From: Gilliamella sp. ESL0441
Lineage (GTDB): Bacteria; Pseudomonadota; Gammaproteobacteria; Enterobacterales; Orbaceae
Reading direction: 5' to 3'
Length of the DNA: 64,000 bases
NCBI RefSeq assembly: GCF_019469185.1
Contig: NZ_CP048264.1
Location: forward strand, 2,418,001-2,482,000
The translations under genes were made by a program, and so were the position numbers. Under the pieces are notes generated by a model, which saw only the letters and a program-made list of their open reading frames with translations, was not told where the DNA came from and did no database searches. Within the stretch, counting starts at the first letter, position 1, and every line of letters starts with the position of its first letter. Below are positions 1 to 9,039 of this stretch, one piece after another.

Positions 1-1
1 T

Positions 2-910
2 GTTGCTGAGCTTGTTTTAGCCGAAGCCATATTATTGCTTAGACGGGTACCTGAAGCTAATGCTCAAGCTCACCAAGGTAAATGGAATAAAATAGCCACC
101 GGATCCCATGAAGCTAGAGGTAAAAACTTGGGTATTATTGGCTATGGTCACATTGGTAGCCAATTAAGTATATTAGCAGAATCATTGGGAATGAATGTCT
201 ATTTTTATGACATTGAGACTAAATTACCTTTAGGTAATGCAAAACAGATAGCAACCATGAATGAATTACTCGCAATGAGTGATATTGTCAGTATGCATGT
301 CCCTGAAAACCCGACGACAATCAGAATGATCAGCAAAAATGAGATCAATCAAATGAAATCAGGTGCGATATTAATTAATGCATCACGCGGTAAAGTTATC
401 GATCTTGATGCATTAACTGATGCTTTAAAAGCCAATAAAATTAGTGGTGCCGCCATTGATGTATTTCCGACCGAACCAGCAAGTAATAATGATCCATTTG
501 AATCGCCATTATGTGAATTCGATAATGTCATTATCACTCCACATATAGGTGGTTCTACCAGCGAAGCTCAAGAAAACATTGGTATCGAGGTGGCAACTAA
601 ATTGGCTAAATATTCCGACACAGGTGCGACCTTGTCAGCTGTCAATTTTCCTGAAGCCTCTTTACCTATTCCGGCTAAAGGTTCGAGTCGATTTATCAAT
701 ATTCACCATAATCAACCAGGTGTATTAACCGCAATCAATACTCTGTTTGCCGAACAAGGTCTAAATATTTCGTCTCAATACCTACAAACGGATCCTAAAA
801 TTGGCTATGTAGTCATTGATATCGATAGAGTTGAACAAAGTAAAGCTGAAGAGTTATTAATTAAACTTAAAAATGTCGCAGGGACTATTAGAGCTAGATT
901 GTTATTTTAA
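2..910 (+). CDS. serA: D-3-phosphoglycerate dehydrogenase, 5'-truncated by window edge
   Basis: SerA oxidises 3-phosphoglycerate to 3-phosphohydroxypyruvate with NAD+, the first step of serine synthesis in the cytoplasm. The reading frame is open from base 2, so the true start lies outside the window; about 300 of roughly 410 residues are visible. The NAD-binding Rossmann motif GYGHIGSQL, the catalytic-domain stretch ending in TPHIGGSTSEAQENIG and the C-terminal ACT domain (from about FINIHHNQPGVLTA to the end IRARLLF) are all present and follow E. coli SerA closely. The ACT domain is where serine inhibits the E. coli enzyme, so feedback control is likely kept. It converges on srlR across about 150 bases without a clear terminator. 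Confidence 0.97.
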   Translation, partial: VAELVLAEAILLLRRVPEANAQAHQGKWNKIATGSHEARGKNLGIIGYGHIGSQLSILAESLGMNVYFYDIETKLPLGNAKQIATMNELLAMSDIVSMHVPENPTTIRMISKNEINQMKSGAILINASRGKVIDLDALTDALKANKISGAAIDVFPTEPASNNDPFESPLCEFDNVIITPHIGGSTSEAQENIGIEVATKLAKYSDTGATLSAVNFPEASLPIPAKGSSRFINIHHNQPGVLTAINTLFAEQGLNISSQYLQTDPKIGYVVIDIDRVEQSKAEELLIKLKNVAGTIRARLLF

Positions 911-1057
911 TTATTAAATAAAATTATCAATGATAAGCTAATTGGTAATTAGATTTGGTTTCTAATGTATCTAAATATGGCAATGTGCATTAAGATTACA
1001 AAAGAAGCCAAATATTTATTGAATTAAGTTTCAAATGCTATCAAATTTTATATTAGT

Positions 1058-1837
1058 TTAATTATCGACTACTTTCACTTTAATTACATTGATACCCCGT
1101 TGTATCAAAGCATCATAATATTTATCGTCTAAATTATCATCGGTAATGATAGTATCGACTGCATTTAAATCGCAAACCACATTTGGGCTTCGTCGTCCAA
1201 ATTTTGAAGAATCCGCTAATAAAACCAGTTTCGCAGCTGCTTTACTCATTGCCACACTACCATGATAACTTTCATTAAAGGTGGTTACACCACCAACCAG
1301 ATCAACACCATCAGCCCCCATAAACAGTTTATCAAATGAATAGGATTCAAATGCTGCAATTGCTGAAGCATTATTACTATGAAACGAGGCAGATTTACGG
1401 CGAAATGTGCCACCCGTTAATATAATATTTTGATCATTATCGTTAGCAACGAGTTCATTCACCATATATAAACTGTTGGTCATGATAGTTAAATTATTAA
1501 ATTGAGCTAACATAGGAATCATTTGTGCAACGGTACTACCTGCATCAAAAATAACAGAATCACCATCATGAATTAGTTTTGCGGCCTCTTGGGCTATTGC
1601 TTTTTTTTGTGCCGTATTAATATAAGTTTTGTGATCGATTGCTCGGTCACCAATTTCTCGATTTAACATTGCACCACCATAAGTCCGTAGCACAAGTCCA
1701 CTCTCATAGAGCTGAGAAAGATCTTTTCGAATAGTGGTACCGGTTGTTTGAAAATGGGTAGCTAACTCATCAACACTCACTTGCCCATTTTTTTGCAGAT
1801 ATTCTAAGATCGCTGTTTGTCGTTGCCTTACTTTCAT
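1058..1837 (-). CDS. srlR: DeoR-family repressor of the sorbitol operon
   Basis: SrlR (GutR) is the DeoR-type transcriptional repressor of the glucitol/sorbitol operon. The 259-residue protein matches E. coli SrlR (257 aa) along its whole length. It has an N-terminal winged helix-turn-helix ([15 protein letters not shown], then [10 protein letters not shown]) and a C-terminal sugar-phosphate-sensing domain with [11 protein letters not shown] and FMGADGVD. It is the last gene of the srl cluster, in the same order as in E. coli, so it probably controls its own transcription unit. The 17-bp inverted repeat upstream of srlA is a candidate operator. The E. coli downstream gene gutQ (srlQ) is absent; serA converges from the other side instead. 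Confidence 0.95.
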   Translation of the reverse strand: MKVRQRQTAILEYLQKNGQVSVDELATHFQTTGTTIRKDLSQLYESGLVLRTYGGAMLNREIGDRAIDHKTYINTAQKKAIAQEAAKLIHDGDSVIFDAGSTVAQMIPMLAQFNNLTIMTNSLYMVNELVANDNDQNIILTGGTFRRKSASFHSNNASAIAAFESYSFDKLFMGADGVDLVGGVTTFNESYHGSVAMSKAAAKLVLLADSSKFGRRSPNVVCDLNAVDTIITDDNLDDKYYDALIQRGINVIKVKVVDN

Positions 1838-1939
1838 GATTGAAGTCCACTATTACTGTTCATTAATAGAATTAATTTATTGTATAAAATATTATACTTC
1901 ATCATGAAAGAAAATACTTTTCAAAATAAAAGATAGTGA

Positions 1940-2305
1940 TTATTTATTTGCTTTTAATGCAAGAATCAAGGCGCTTTGTGAAGCAATATCATTCGGGAAA
2001 ATTGTTTCAGGCATAATATCAGTAATATTTAGTCCGTATAATTGTGGTATCGATTTTGGCAATGCAAAAACGGTCACCCCTTTCATCCATACTGAATCAA
2101 TCACTTTTTTATCGTGATCTAATGATAGCGCGATTAAAACTTTCGGTTTAAAACGTTGAGTTTGGCTACGACCAATACCTAAGTAAGTGCCTTTCTTCAT
2201 CGATAAAAATGCTCGATTAAAACGACGAATTTGAAACCAGCCAAGTATTATTTGTAAACTCCAAGCAATTAGAGCGAATATGGCTAAATTAGTGGTTATA
2301 TTCAT
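1940..2305 (-). CDS. srlM: Glucitol operon activator GutM/SrlM
   Basis: SrlM is the small positive regulator of the sorbitol operon, acting alongside the repressor SrlR. The 121-residue protein matches E. coli GutM (119 aa): a single N-terminal membrane-like hydrophobic segment (residues about 4-20) followed by GWFQIRRFNRAF, the GIGRS segment and WMKGVTVFALPK. A longer reading from 2371 exists, but the ATG at 2305 is preceded by an excellent ribosome binding site (AAAAAGGAG, six bases before the ATG), so I use it. It lies between srlD and srlR on the same strand. Confidence 0.92.
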   Translation of the reverse strand: MNITTNLAIFALIAWSLQIILGWFQIRRFNRAFLSMKKGTYLGIGRSQTQRFKPKVLIALSLDHDKKVIDSVWMKGVTVFALPKSIPQLYGLNITDIMPETIFPNDIASQSALILALKANK

Positions 2306-2377
2306 TATTATCTCCTTTTTACCAGACCAGAAAAGAGATGTGCGAAAGGCATCGCTATACCTTCGCACCAAATTGAG

Positions 2378-3157
2378 TTAAAACATAACTTGTCCACCCG
2401 TAATATTAATTGATTGTCCTGTACAATATGATGCTTTATCGCTTGCATAAAATAACAATACATTAAGCACATCCTGATATTCACAGCCTCGTTTGAGTGG
2501 CACCTTATCAATATAAAGTTGTTCAACTTGGTTTTCTGGTATACCAAGTTTTTTAGCATATTGTGGAATCAATGATTGAAACATTGGCGATTTTAATAAG
2601 TTACCCAGCATCAATGAATTAACCGTAATCCCGTAGTCAGCAAGATCGAGTGCTAAAGATTGTGTTAATCCAACACCACCAAATTTTGCGGCGCTATACC
2701 CTGAATTGTGTTTGCTACCCACTTTGCCGGATTTAGAGTTAATTTGTATAATTCGACCGGCAGTTTTATATTTAATCATCAAATTAGCGAATTCACGTGC
2801 ACATAAAAAATAACCGGTAAGATTAACATTGACGGATAATTGAAAGTCTTTCAATACAAAATGAGTAATTGGAGCAGCTTTAGCGACGCCAGCACTATAG
2901 ACCATTAAATCCATTCGTTTAAATGTATTATCAATTTCGTCAGCCAACTGCCGCACACTTTCTTCATCGGTTGCATCCACCCTAAAACCTTTTGCAGTTC
3001 CCACTCCATGCTTGTTGTTTATTGTTTCAGCTACTTTATTTGCATTATCAATATTTAAATCTGCAACGGCAACTTTATATCCAGCATCGGCAATACCTTC
3101 AGATAAAAAAGCCCCTAAGGTTTGTCCTCCACCTATAATGACTGCTACTTGTTTCAT
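2378..3157 (-). CDS. srlD: Sorbitol-6-phosphate 2-dehydrogenase
   Basis: SrlD oxidises D-sorbitol 6-phosphate, delivered by the srlAEB phosphotransferase, to fructose 6-phosphate using NAD+. It is a short-chain dehydrogenase of 259 residues, the same length as E. coli SrlD. The cofactor-binding start IIGGGQTLG, an aspartate at the end of the second strand (ADLNID, typical of NAD preference), the catalytic Ser in QINSKSGKVG and the Tyr-Lys pair in SGYSAAKFG are all visible. The C-terminus YCTGQSINITGGQVMF is near-identical to E. coli. It is preceded by a good Shine-Dalgarno sequence and lies 10 bases from srlB. Confidence 0.97.
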   Translation of the reverse strand: MKQVAVIIGGGQTLGAFLSEGIADAGYKVAVADLNIDNANKVAETINNKHGVGTAKGFRVDATDEESVRQLADEIDNTFKRMDLMVYSAGVAKAAPITHFVLKDFQLSVNVNLTGYFLCAREFANLMIKYKTAGRIIQINSKSGKVGSKHNSGYSAAKFGGVGLTQSLALDLADYGITVNSLMLGNLLKSPMFQSLIPQYAKKLGIPENQVEQLYIDKVPLKRGCEYQDVLNVLLFYASDKASYCTGQSINITGGQVMF

Positions 3158-3167
3158 CTTCAGCTCC

Positions 3168-3536
3168 TTAAATAGTTAAAATTATAATTTCGTCATCGAT
3201 ATTAAGTTGATTGGGTATTTCACCTACAACATGGACAGTCCCGGGTAATTCTGCATCACAACTCCCATCAAATTTTAATGTGATATGACCTAATTCTTTA
3301 AAATTAGTCGTTGCGACATCACCGACTGAAGTAATTTGAAAAGCGTGCTTGCCCAATTGAATGCATTGTCCTATTTTAAGATTTTGCCTTAACTCACCAT
3401 GGCTATGTATAAAGCAATAATCCGCTAAATCAGATGGCGCCCCTTCGTTAAACAGGATTAACATACCATCTGCCAATGCTTCTTTGGCAAAATCACCAAT
3501 TTGTCTAATTTTTGAATAATAGATAATTTTTGACAT
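3168..3536 (-). CDS. srlB: Glucitol/sorbitol-specific PTS enzyme IIA
   Basis: EIIA-Gut takes the phosphoryl group from HPr and passes it to EIIB-Gut. About 122 residues, like E. coli SrlB (123 aa). The phosphorylated histidine is expected in FIHSHGELR, which matches the E. coli FIHCHGELK region. Two consecutive ATG codons (3539 and 3536) could start the gene; AGAAGG sits only three bases before the first but six before the second, so I favour 3536. It lies between srlE and srlD in the operon. Confidence 0.93.
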   Translation of the reverse strand: MSKIIYYSKIRQIGDFAKEALADGMLILFNEGAPSDLADYCFIHSHGELRQNLKIGQCIQLGKHAFQITSVGDVATTNFKELGHITLKFDGSCDAELPGTVHVVGEIPNQLNIDDEIIILTI

Positions 3537-3560
3537 CATTAACCTTCTCTATTCGTTTGC

Positions 3561-4568
3561 TTATTGATAAATAAATAACGATACTGCCCACGCAATTAAA
3601 ACAGTTGGCGCGCCAGTTAAGAAACGACTAACTAAAACAGCAGGAACACCGACACGCACGGTATCTTGTTTTGCCTCGGCAAGTGACAAACCGACAGGAA
3701 TGAAATCACAGGCAGCCTGTGCATTAATGGCAAACAAAGCAGGCAAAGCTAAGTGCGGTGGAATATTACCAAGTCCAATTTGAACTCCAACTAATGTACC
3801 GATGACTTGTGCAATAACCGCACCAGGCCCTAAAAATGGTGAAAGTAATGGGAAAGAACAAATAAGCGCTAAAATAACCAGACCAAGTGGATTATCGGCT
3901 AATGGAACTAAGCCATGAGCAATTAAATCACCTAATCCTGACGCAATGATAATACCAATTAAGGCCGATACAAATGCCATAAACGGTAAAATAGTTTTAA
4001 GCACAGTATCAATCGTGTCACGACCTGCCTGAAAGAACACGGCAACACCTGAGCCCATACCGATACCGATTTTTGCTAATAAACCATCACTTTGTTCGGT
4101 AATTTTTTTGCTGCTGTCATACTCTTTAAAATTATTTGCTGGCGCTTTTTGGTATGAATTGTTTGTAATAGATGCTTCCTGAATGTCAGTATCCATCTCT
4201 TTTTCAATCACTCTAATATTATTGGGTTTTACCGCTGACACATAAATGTCTTCTAAAATATATTGAGCAAGTGGCCCAGATTTACCTGTCGCATGAATAT
4301 TAATCGTAGGCACTCTATTTTTAGGATAGATACCACATCGTAAAGTGCCACCACAATCAATGACAGCAACACCAATTTCATCTTTAGGCGGTTCCCCTTC
4401 TTTAAAACCATCAATAGCTTTCCAACCCGTTAATTTTTCTAAAGTATCAACAATTGCTGGTCGAGTGCCTGCTGCAATGTAGACGATTTTTTTACCTGCT
4501 ATAATTGGCAGTTCTAAAGGCCCACCCCAACCGGCTTCACCTTTTTCAATTCGAATAAATTTCATCAT
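3561..4568 (-). CDS. srlE: Glucitol/sorbitol-specific PTS enzyme IIBC (EIIB plus second half of EIIC)
   Basis: SrlE carries the cytoplasmic IIB domain and the C-terminal half of the sorbitol channel. The N-terminal domain contains [16 protein letters not shown]; the second cysteine is the likely phosphorylated residue. A linker with TSK-type residues ([12 protein letters not shown]) leads to about four membrane segments, including [20 protein letters not shown] and the [13 protein letters not shown] loop. It follows E. coli SrlE nearly throughout, but its linker after the IIB domain is about 15 residues longer. Start choice: ATGs lie at 4574, 4568 and 4565; AAGGA is one base from the first and seven from the second, so 4568 is preferred. 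Confidence 0.94.
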   Translation of the reverse strand: MMKFIRIEKGEAGWGGPLELPIIAGKKIVYIAAGTRPAIVDTLEKLTGWKAIDGFKEGEPPKDEIGVAVIDCGGTLRCGIYPKNRVPTINIHATGKSGPLAQYILEDIYVSAVKPNNIRVIEKEMDTDIQEASITNNSYQKAPANNFKEYDSSKKITEQSDGLLAKIGIGMGSGVAVFFQAGRDTIDTVLKTILPFMAFVSALIGIIIASGLGDLIAHGLVPLADNPLGLVILALICSFPLLSPFLGPGAVIAQVIGTLVGVQIGLGNIPPHLALPALFAINAQAACDFIPVGLSLAEAKQDTVRVGVPAVLVSRFLTGAPTVLIAWAVSLFIYQ

Positions 4569-4595
4569 ATTCATTTCCTTGTTTATTTATTTTTG

Positions 4596-5144
4596 TTATA
4601 GATGTACCTTTCGATCTAATTTAATGCCCATTTTTCTTTCAAAAATGGCAGTACAAAAATCAGTAATCCAACCTCTAAAAAAGTTGGTGAATAAGCCAAC
4701 TAAAAAATAACTTACGGCCAATGGCCCTAAAGGAAGATTTAAGGTTGTTAATCCAGCTGCGATACCTAAATAAACAAAAAGTTCACCGGGATTAACATGA
4801 GGAAATAGCCCATTCATTGAATGGCAACTGTAAGAAGATGCCGCATAATAACTAGGTTTATAAAACTCGGGCATAAAACGCCCTAAACTTAGTGTCATCG
4901 GATTACAAAAAACAAATGTACCAATTAAAGGCAACAATAAATAACGTGAGATAGGATTGCCAGCGCAGGCTTGTGCTAAGCGCTCAATACGGTCTTGCCC
5001 AATAAATTTGATTACGGCATTCATGACCACTAACAGTGAAATTAACAGGGGCAGTATTCCCGTGACCATACCGATAAACACTTTCCCACCCTCTTGAAAT
5101 AAACCGATAAACCATTCGGCACCATATGAAATTGTATCAATCAT
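4596..5144 (-). CDS. srlA: Glucitol/sorbitol-specific PTS enzyme IIC (first half)
   Basis: SrlA supplies the N-terminal half of the sorbitol channel; EIIC is split between SrlA and SrlE in this PTS family. The 182-residue protein matches E. coli SrlA (187 aa): [42 protein letters not shown], the [19 protein letters not shown] loop and a C-terminal FFRGWITDF. It is the first gene of the operon, with a strong GAGGAG-type ribosome binding site, and is transcribed away from dps. Confidence 0.95.
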   Translation of the reverse strand: MIDTISYGAEWFIGLFQEGGKVFIGMVTGILPLLISLLVVMNAVIKFIGQDRIERLAQACAGNPISRYLLLPLIGTFVFCNPMTLSLGRFMPEFYKPSYYAASSYSCHSMNGLFPHVNPGELFVYLGIAAGLTTLNLPLGPLAVSYFLVGLFTNFFRGWITDFCTAIFERKMGIKLDRKVHL

Positions 5145-5177
5145 AATTTCTCCTCATTAATTAAACTTCAAACAAAG

Positions 5178-5220
5178 ATTATCAATTTCAAAAGCGCAAA
5201 ACTTTTAACTGTGTCACAAT
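5178..5220 (-). promoter_or_regulatory. Candidate srlA promoter with a CRP-like half-site
   Basis: Read on the minus strand, a GATAAT -10 hexamer lies at 5183-5178, 33 bases upstream of srlA, with no good -35. A TTGTGACA sequence (5220-5213) is half of a CRP consensus, and its centre would fall near -41, the class II activator position. E. coli srl is CRP-dependent, so this reading is plausible, but the second half-site is poor. The call is inference from spacing. Confidence 0.4.
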
Positions 5221-5260
5221 TTGAAATAATTTCTTTTATTGTGAAAGAAATTATTTCAAA
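5220..5260. promoter_or_regulatory. 17-bp perfect inverted repeat between srlA and dps (candidate SrlR operator)
   Basis: The arms 5220-5236 and 5244-5260 are exact reverse complements (TTTGAAATAATTTCTTT on the left arm) around a 7-base spacer TATTGTG. No thymine run typical of a terminator follows on either strand, and it lies upstream of two divergent genes, so a protein-binding site is more likely than a transcript end. It lies directly next to the CRP-like half-site. SrlR is the obvious candidate ligand, but I cannot show that from sequence. Confidence 0.6.
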
Positions 5261-5417
5261 AGAAACGATATTTATAATAAAAAAATGAACCATAGACTGC
5301 TGAAATAGCAGTAATAGCCAAAAACAGCTCATTTTGATTGGACTTTAGTTAAGACTTGGCGTAATTTGGTATAGGAAAGTTAAGCAATTTTACAATTCAC
5401 CTATAGGAGAATATTAG

Positions 5418-6002
5418 ATGGCTAAAAGTACTACTTCCAAAAAAACGACTACAAAAAAACCGTTATCTGCTAAAAATACGGCTGCAGCAAAAAAACTACA
5501 ACAATCTGCTATTTTATTTCCAACTGATTTAGGTCAAAAAGCATCTAAAGATATCTCTGGAGCAATGAATTCTGTATTAGCCGATGTCTTTGCTTTGTAT
5601 TTAAAAACTAAAAACTTCCATTGGCATGTCAGTGGTCCACATTTTCGTGATTACCATTTAATGTTAGACGATCATGGTGATCAACTATTTGCAATGACTG
5701 ATCCTATTGCTGAACGTGTACGTAAATTGGGCGGAACAACTTTGCGTTCAATTAGTCACATCTCTAAATTACAAAGTATTTCTGACAATAATGCAGATTT
5801 TGTTGAGCCGTCTGATATGCTTGCTGAACTTTGTCAAGATAATATTAGATTAACAGAACGAATGCGTGTTGCTCATGATATTTGTGATAAATACAATGAT
5901 TCAGCAACAGCAAGCTTAATTGAAGAATGGATTGACCAATCAGAAAGACGAGCTTGGTTCCTATTTGAGACAGGACGTAAATTGGATTCATCAGGACATT
6001 AA
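5418..6002 (+). CDS. dps: DNA protection during starvation protein, ferritin-like Dps
   Basis: Dps forms a dodecamer that oxidises iron with hydrogen peroxide and coats DNA in stress. The 194-residue protein has the ferroxidase-centre pattern: NFHWHVSGPHF (His), then MLDDHGDQLF (Asp) and PIAERVRKLGG (Glu). It is longer than E. coli Dps (167 aa) because of a lysine/threonine/alanine-rich N-terminal tail of about 30 residues (KSTTSKKTTTKKPLSAK), the region that binds DNA in Dps proteins. GGAG lies eight bases before the ATG. A strong hairpin follows the stop, so it is probably a single-gene unit. Confidence 0.95.
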   Translation: MAKSTTSKKTTTKKPLSAKNTAAAKKLQQSAILFPTDLGQKASKDISGAMNSVLADVFALYLKTKNFHWHVSGPHFRDYHLMLDDHGDQLFAMTDPIAERVRKLGGTTLRSISHISKLQSISDNNADFVEPSDMLAELCQDNIRLTERMRVAHDICDKYNDSATASLIEEWIDQSERRAWFLFETGRKLDSSGH

Positions 6003-6030
6003 AGAACTGTAATAATTTTTTGGTATTATA

Positions 6031-6061
6031 ATTAAGAGACACTTAATGTGTCTCTTAATTT
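6031..6061. terminator. Rho-independent-type hairpin after dps
   Basis: AATTAAGAGACAC (6031-6043) and its exact reverse complement (6049-6061) form a 13-bp stem with a 5-base loop TTAAT. It lies 28 bases after the dps stop and before the flavin reductase ribosome binding site. The thymine tract is short and interrupted, so termination may be incomplete. Confidence 0.7.
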
Positions 6062-6080
6062 CAATTTAAGGGGACCCAAA

Positions 6081-6629
6081 ATGAGTAAAAAAATTGCAGT
6101 GCTCGTTGGTAGTTTACGTAAAGGTTCATATAATTTAAAAGTAGCTAAAATCCTTAAAGAAATTGCCCCTTCTTCACTTTCCTTATATTTAATCGAAATT
6201 GGCGATCTTCCCTTTTATAATGAAGATATTGATACCGATACCCCACCAGCATCTTACACTTTATTTCGCAACGAAATAGCGGATTGCCAAGGCGTAATTT
6301 TTGTCACACCTGAATATAACCGAGGTTTACCGGCTGTGATTAAAAATGCAATTGATGTCGGCTCACGTCCTTATGGTAAAAATGTCTGGGCAAAAAAACC
6401 AGCGGCAGTAATTTCGGTATCACAAGGTGCAATTGGCGGTTTTGGCGCTAATCATCAACTACGTCAGTCACTAGTTTTTCTTGATATGCCAACTTTACAA
6501 CAGCCTGAAGCTTATATTGGTGGTATCAGTGCCACTTTCGATGCGAATGGTAATATTGCAGAAAAAACCCGAGAATTTCTTTCATCAATTATTCAAGCTT
6601 ACGCAGTATGGGTTGAAAAATTAAGCTAA
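6081..6629 (+). CDS. NADPH-dependent FMN reductase (ChrR/YieF-like)
   Basis: This is a flavodoxin-fold quinone/FMN reductase. It opens with the flavin-phosphate loop GSLRKGSYN and has TPEYNRGLPAVIKNAID, the family signature that stacks on the flavin. About 182 residues, near the length of E. coli ChrR/YieF (188 aa), to which it is alignable at moderate identity. An upstream ATG at 6048 lies inside the dps terminator hairpin; the ATG at 6081 follows AAGGGG with a seven-base gap and begins MSKKIAVLVGSLRKG, so it is the real start. Reduction of quinones or other oxidants is the family role; the physiological substrate is not readable. Confidence 0.88.
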   Translation: MSKKIAVLVGSLRKGSYNLKVAKILKEIAPSSLSLYLIEIGDLPFYNEDIDTDTPPASYTLFRNEIADCQGVIFVTPEYNRGLPAVIKNAIDVGSRPYGKNVWAKKPAAVISVSQGAIGGFGANHQLRQSLVFLDMPTLQQPEAYIGGISATFDANGNIAEKTREFLSSIIQAYAVWVEKLS

Positions 6630-6678
6630 TCCTTTATCATTTTAGGTAGGCATAATTATTAGATGATAGCGTTTATAA

Positions 6679-7347
6679 ATGGCAATATTTTTTCCAAGCA
6701 ACGAACAAGAGTTATTAGATCGAGCAAAACTTGTTGCTGGATATACATTTGGTGAAATTGCTCAATATTTAGGCATGCCAATTCCTGACAATTTGACTAA
6801 ACAAAAAGGATGGGTTGGCAATCTTATTGAAACGTTTTTGGGAGCCAATGCCGGTAGTAAAGCTGAACGAGATTTTAGTAATTTGGGCATCGAACTAAAA
6901 ACAATTCCAATTGATATGCATGGTAAACCATTAGAAACGACCTTTGTCAGTGTAGCACCATTAATGGCAAATCATGGGGTAATTTGGGAAACAAGTCATG
7001 TGAGATATAAATTATCTAAAGTACTTTGGATCCCAATCGAAGGGGAAAGATCTATCCCACTTGCCAATCGTAAAGTTGGCAGTCCTATTTTATGGATACC
7101 CACAAAAGAACAAGAACAGCAACTCAAACAAGATTGGCAAGAACTGATGGATATGATTGCATTAGGTCATGTTGAAAAAATTACAGCACATTATGGCACA
7201 TATTTACAAATAAGACCTAAAGCAGCAAACGGTAAAGCTTTAACCGAAGCGGTAGGAGAAAATGGTCAAACTATTTTAACACGTCCACGTGGCTTCTATC
7301 TTAAAAAGTCTTTCACCAAGCAAATTTTACACAACGCTACTTACTAA
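6679..7347 (+). CDS. mutH: DNA mismatch repair endonuclease MutH
   Basis: MutH nicks the unmethylated strand at hemimethylated GATC sites when activated by MutS/MutL. The 222-residue protein (E. coli 229) keeps the catalytic set: Glu51 in NLIETFLG, Asp65 in ERDFSNLG, and Glu72 and Lys74 in IELKTIP, with the same spacing as E. coli Glu56/Asp70/Glu77/Lys79. TSHVRYKL and [10 protein letters not shown] are also conserved. Its presence implies Dam-directed mismatch repair, so a dam gene is expected elsewhere. No strong ribosome binding site is seen. It ends 29 bases before the convergent argA. Confidence 0.96.
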   Translation: MAIFFPSNEQELLDRAKLVAGYTFGEIAQYLGMPIPDNLTKQKGWVGNLIETFLGANAGSKAERDFSNLGIELKTIPIDMHGKPLETTFVSVAPLMANHGVIWETSHVRYKLSKVLWIPIEGERSIPLANRKVGSPILWIPTKEQEQQLKQDWQELMDMIALGHVEKITAHYGTYLQIRPKAANGKALTEAVGENGQTILTRPRGFYLKKSFTKQILHNATY

Positions 7348-7376
7348 TACTATCATCCTGATTCTAAGAAAAGAAT

Positions 7377-8705
7377 TTAAATAATATCAAGCATTAAAAT
7401 TTTGGAGTTACGTTGATAATTATAAAGTTGCTTTTTTTTAATCGGTAAATCATCAACTTCTGCTGGGTTAAAGCCCTTTTCTCTAAACCAATGAATACTA
7501 CGCGTTGTTAGCACAAAGATTTTATTAAGTCCTAAATTTTGTGCTCTACTTGCAACCGTGCTAATCAACAAATCACCTCTGGATGAATTGCGATAATCAG
7601 GATGAATAGCAACACATGCCATTTCACCCATTTTTTCTTCTTGATAGGGATAAAGCGCTGCACAACCGATAGTCATATTGTCACGCTCAATAATCGTGAA
7701 TTTATCAATTTCCATTTCCAACTGCTCTCGTGAACGCTTAACTAAAATACCTTGTTCTTCTAACGGACGAATCAATTCTAAAATACCACCAATATCGTTA
7801 ATGGTCGCTAAGCGAATTTGTTCAGAATGCTCTTTAGCAACTTGGGTACCAATACCATCACGTGAAAATAGTTCTTGTAAAATAGCACCATCAATTAGAT
7901 AGCTAACTAAATGACTACGCCTAACGCCATTTCGACAGGCTTTTGAAGCAGCTTTCAAAAAGCGAGCTTCACTAGATAGATATTTACCTAATTGCTGTTT
8001 ACAATTGACATAGTTGTCAGCATCGATTGGAAAAAGATCCGTAATGACTTTACCTTGCTCATCAAGCACACCTTGCTCAGCACAAAAGCTGATTAACTTA
8101 TCAGCTTTGATTCGAATCGCCACTTCGGCAGCAACATCTTCTGAAGCTAAATTGAAGCTTTCTCCTGTCACCGATACACCAACCGGCCCTAATAGCACAA
8201 TCGAACCACGATTGAGTTGCTCATCAATTGCCTCACTATTAATACGACGAATTTTACCCGTATGGCAATAATCAATTCCCTCGTCTATTCCTAAGGGTTG
8301 AGCAATAACAAAATTACCGCTGACAACATTAATATGAGCACCTTGTAATGGGGTATTATTCAAACTCATTGATAAACTGGCAGTAATATTCAGTTGTAAC
8401 ATGCCTGTTACTTGCTTAATAATATCCAAAGTAACGGCATCTGTAATTCGGGTGTTTTTGTGGTATTTCGGCTCAATATTGTGATTTTTAAGTGATTCAT
8501 CAATTTGATTGCGTGCTCCATTGACAATAACCAATTTGATTCCAAGACTGTACAGCAATCCAATATCACTAATAATACTTGAATAATTATTACTTTTTAG
8601 CACAGCTCCTGTTAATAGGATAACAAAAGTTTTTCCATGATGAGCATTGATATAAGGTACAGAATGCCTTAATCCTTCAACTAACTCGGTTGTTCGCTCT
8701 TTCAT
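7377..8705 (-). CDS. argA: Amino-acid N-acetyltransferase (N-acetylglutamate synthase)
   Basis: ArgA acetylates glutamate with acetyl-CoA, the first step of arginine synthesis. It has an N-terminal amino-acid-kinase-like domain (arginine-sensing in E. coli; [36 protein letters not shown]) and a C-terminal GNAT domain ([32 protein letters not shown]). At 442 residues it matches E. coli ArgA (443 aa). A GTG at 8717 would add four residues but overlaps the Shine-Dalgarno AGGTGA that serves the ATG at 8705; the E. coli N-terminus supports 8705. It converges on mutH. Confidence 0.95.
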   Translation of the reverse strand: MKERTTELVEGLRHSVPYINAHHGKTFVILLTGAVLKSNNYSSIISDIGLLYSLGIKLVIVNGARNQIDESLKNHNIEPKYHKNTRITDAVTLDIIKQVTGMLQLNITASLSMSLNNTPLQGAHINVVSGNFVIAQPLGIDEGIDYCHTGKIRRINSEAIDEQLNRGSIVLLGPVGVSVTGESFNLASEDVAAEVAIRIKADKLISFCAEQGVLDEQGKVITDLFPIDADNYVNCKQQLGKYLSSEARFLKAASKACRNGVRRSHLVSYLIDGAILQELFSRDGIGTQVAKEHSEQIRLATINDIGGILELIRPLEEQGILVKRSREQLEMEIDKFTIIERDNMTIGCAALYPYQEEKMGEMACVAIHPDYRNSSRGDLLISTVASRAQNLGLNKIFVLTTRSIHWFREKGFNPAEVDDLPIKKKQLYNYQRNSKILMLDII

Positions 8706-8906
8706 TTTCGCAATCACCTAAATTGAATATTTATTCATATTTTTTGTATTTTTATTTATTTACGAACAATAAGCAAGCAATATTTGATAAAATTTTGACA
8801 AGATAAAATCACAAGTTAAGTACCAAAAGAAAAACCTGTATTCAACAGTGTGTTGTTTATCAAAATTTTATTAAAAGTGGTAACAACAAACAAAATCAAC
8901 GTATAA

Positions 8907-8935
8907 AAAAAGCATACCATTATTGTATGCTTTTT
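8907..8935 (-). terminator. Rho-independent terminator downstream of the first MFS gene
   Basis: AAAAAGCATAC (8907-8917) pairs with GTATGCTTTTT (8925-8935) around a 7-base loop, flanked by A-runs on one side and T-runs on the other, so it can work on both strands. It lies in the 334-base gap between argA and the MFS gene at 9040; nothing else of note is visible in that gap. Confidence 0.8.
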
Positions 8936-9039
8936 AAACTGAGAATAAATTTAAGTAATGCACTAAAAAACGAGTATTATTTATTCATCGTTTTTTGTCA
9001 TAATTAATATCAACATCCCTTAAATTTTTATTAAATCGT

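Noticed and set aside
2308..2559. Open frame of 83 codons opposite the 3' end of srlD
   Set aside because: It overlaps srlD in another frame and has no family resemblance; srlD and srlM are both well supported.
6044..6080. Upstream start (6048) for the flavin reductase
   Set aside because: It lies inside the dps terminator hairpin; the ATG at 6081 has a good ribosome binding site and begins the family homology.
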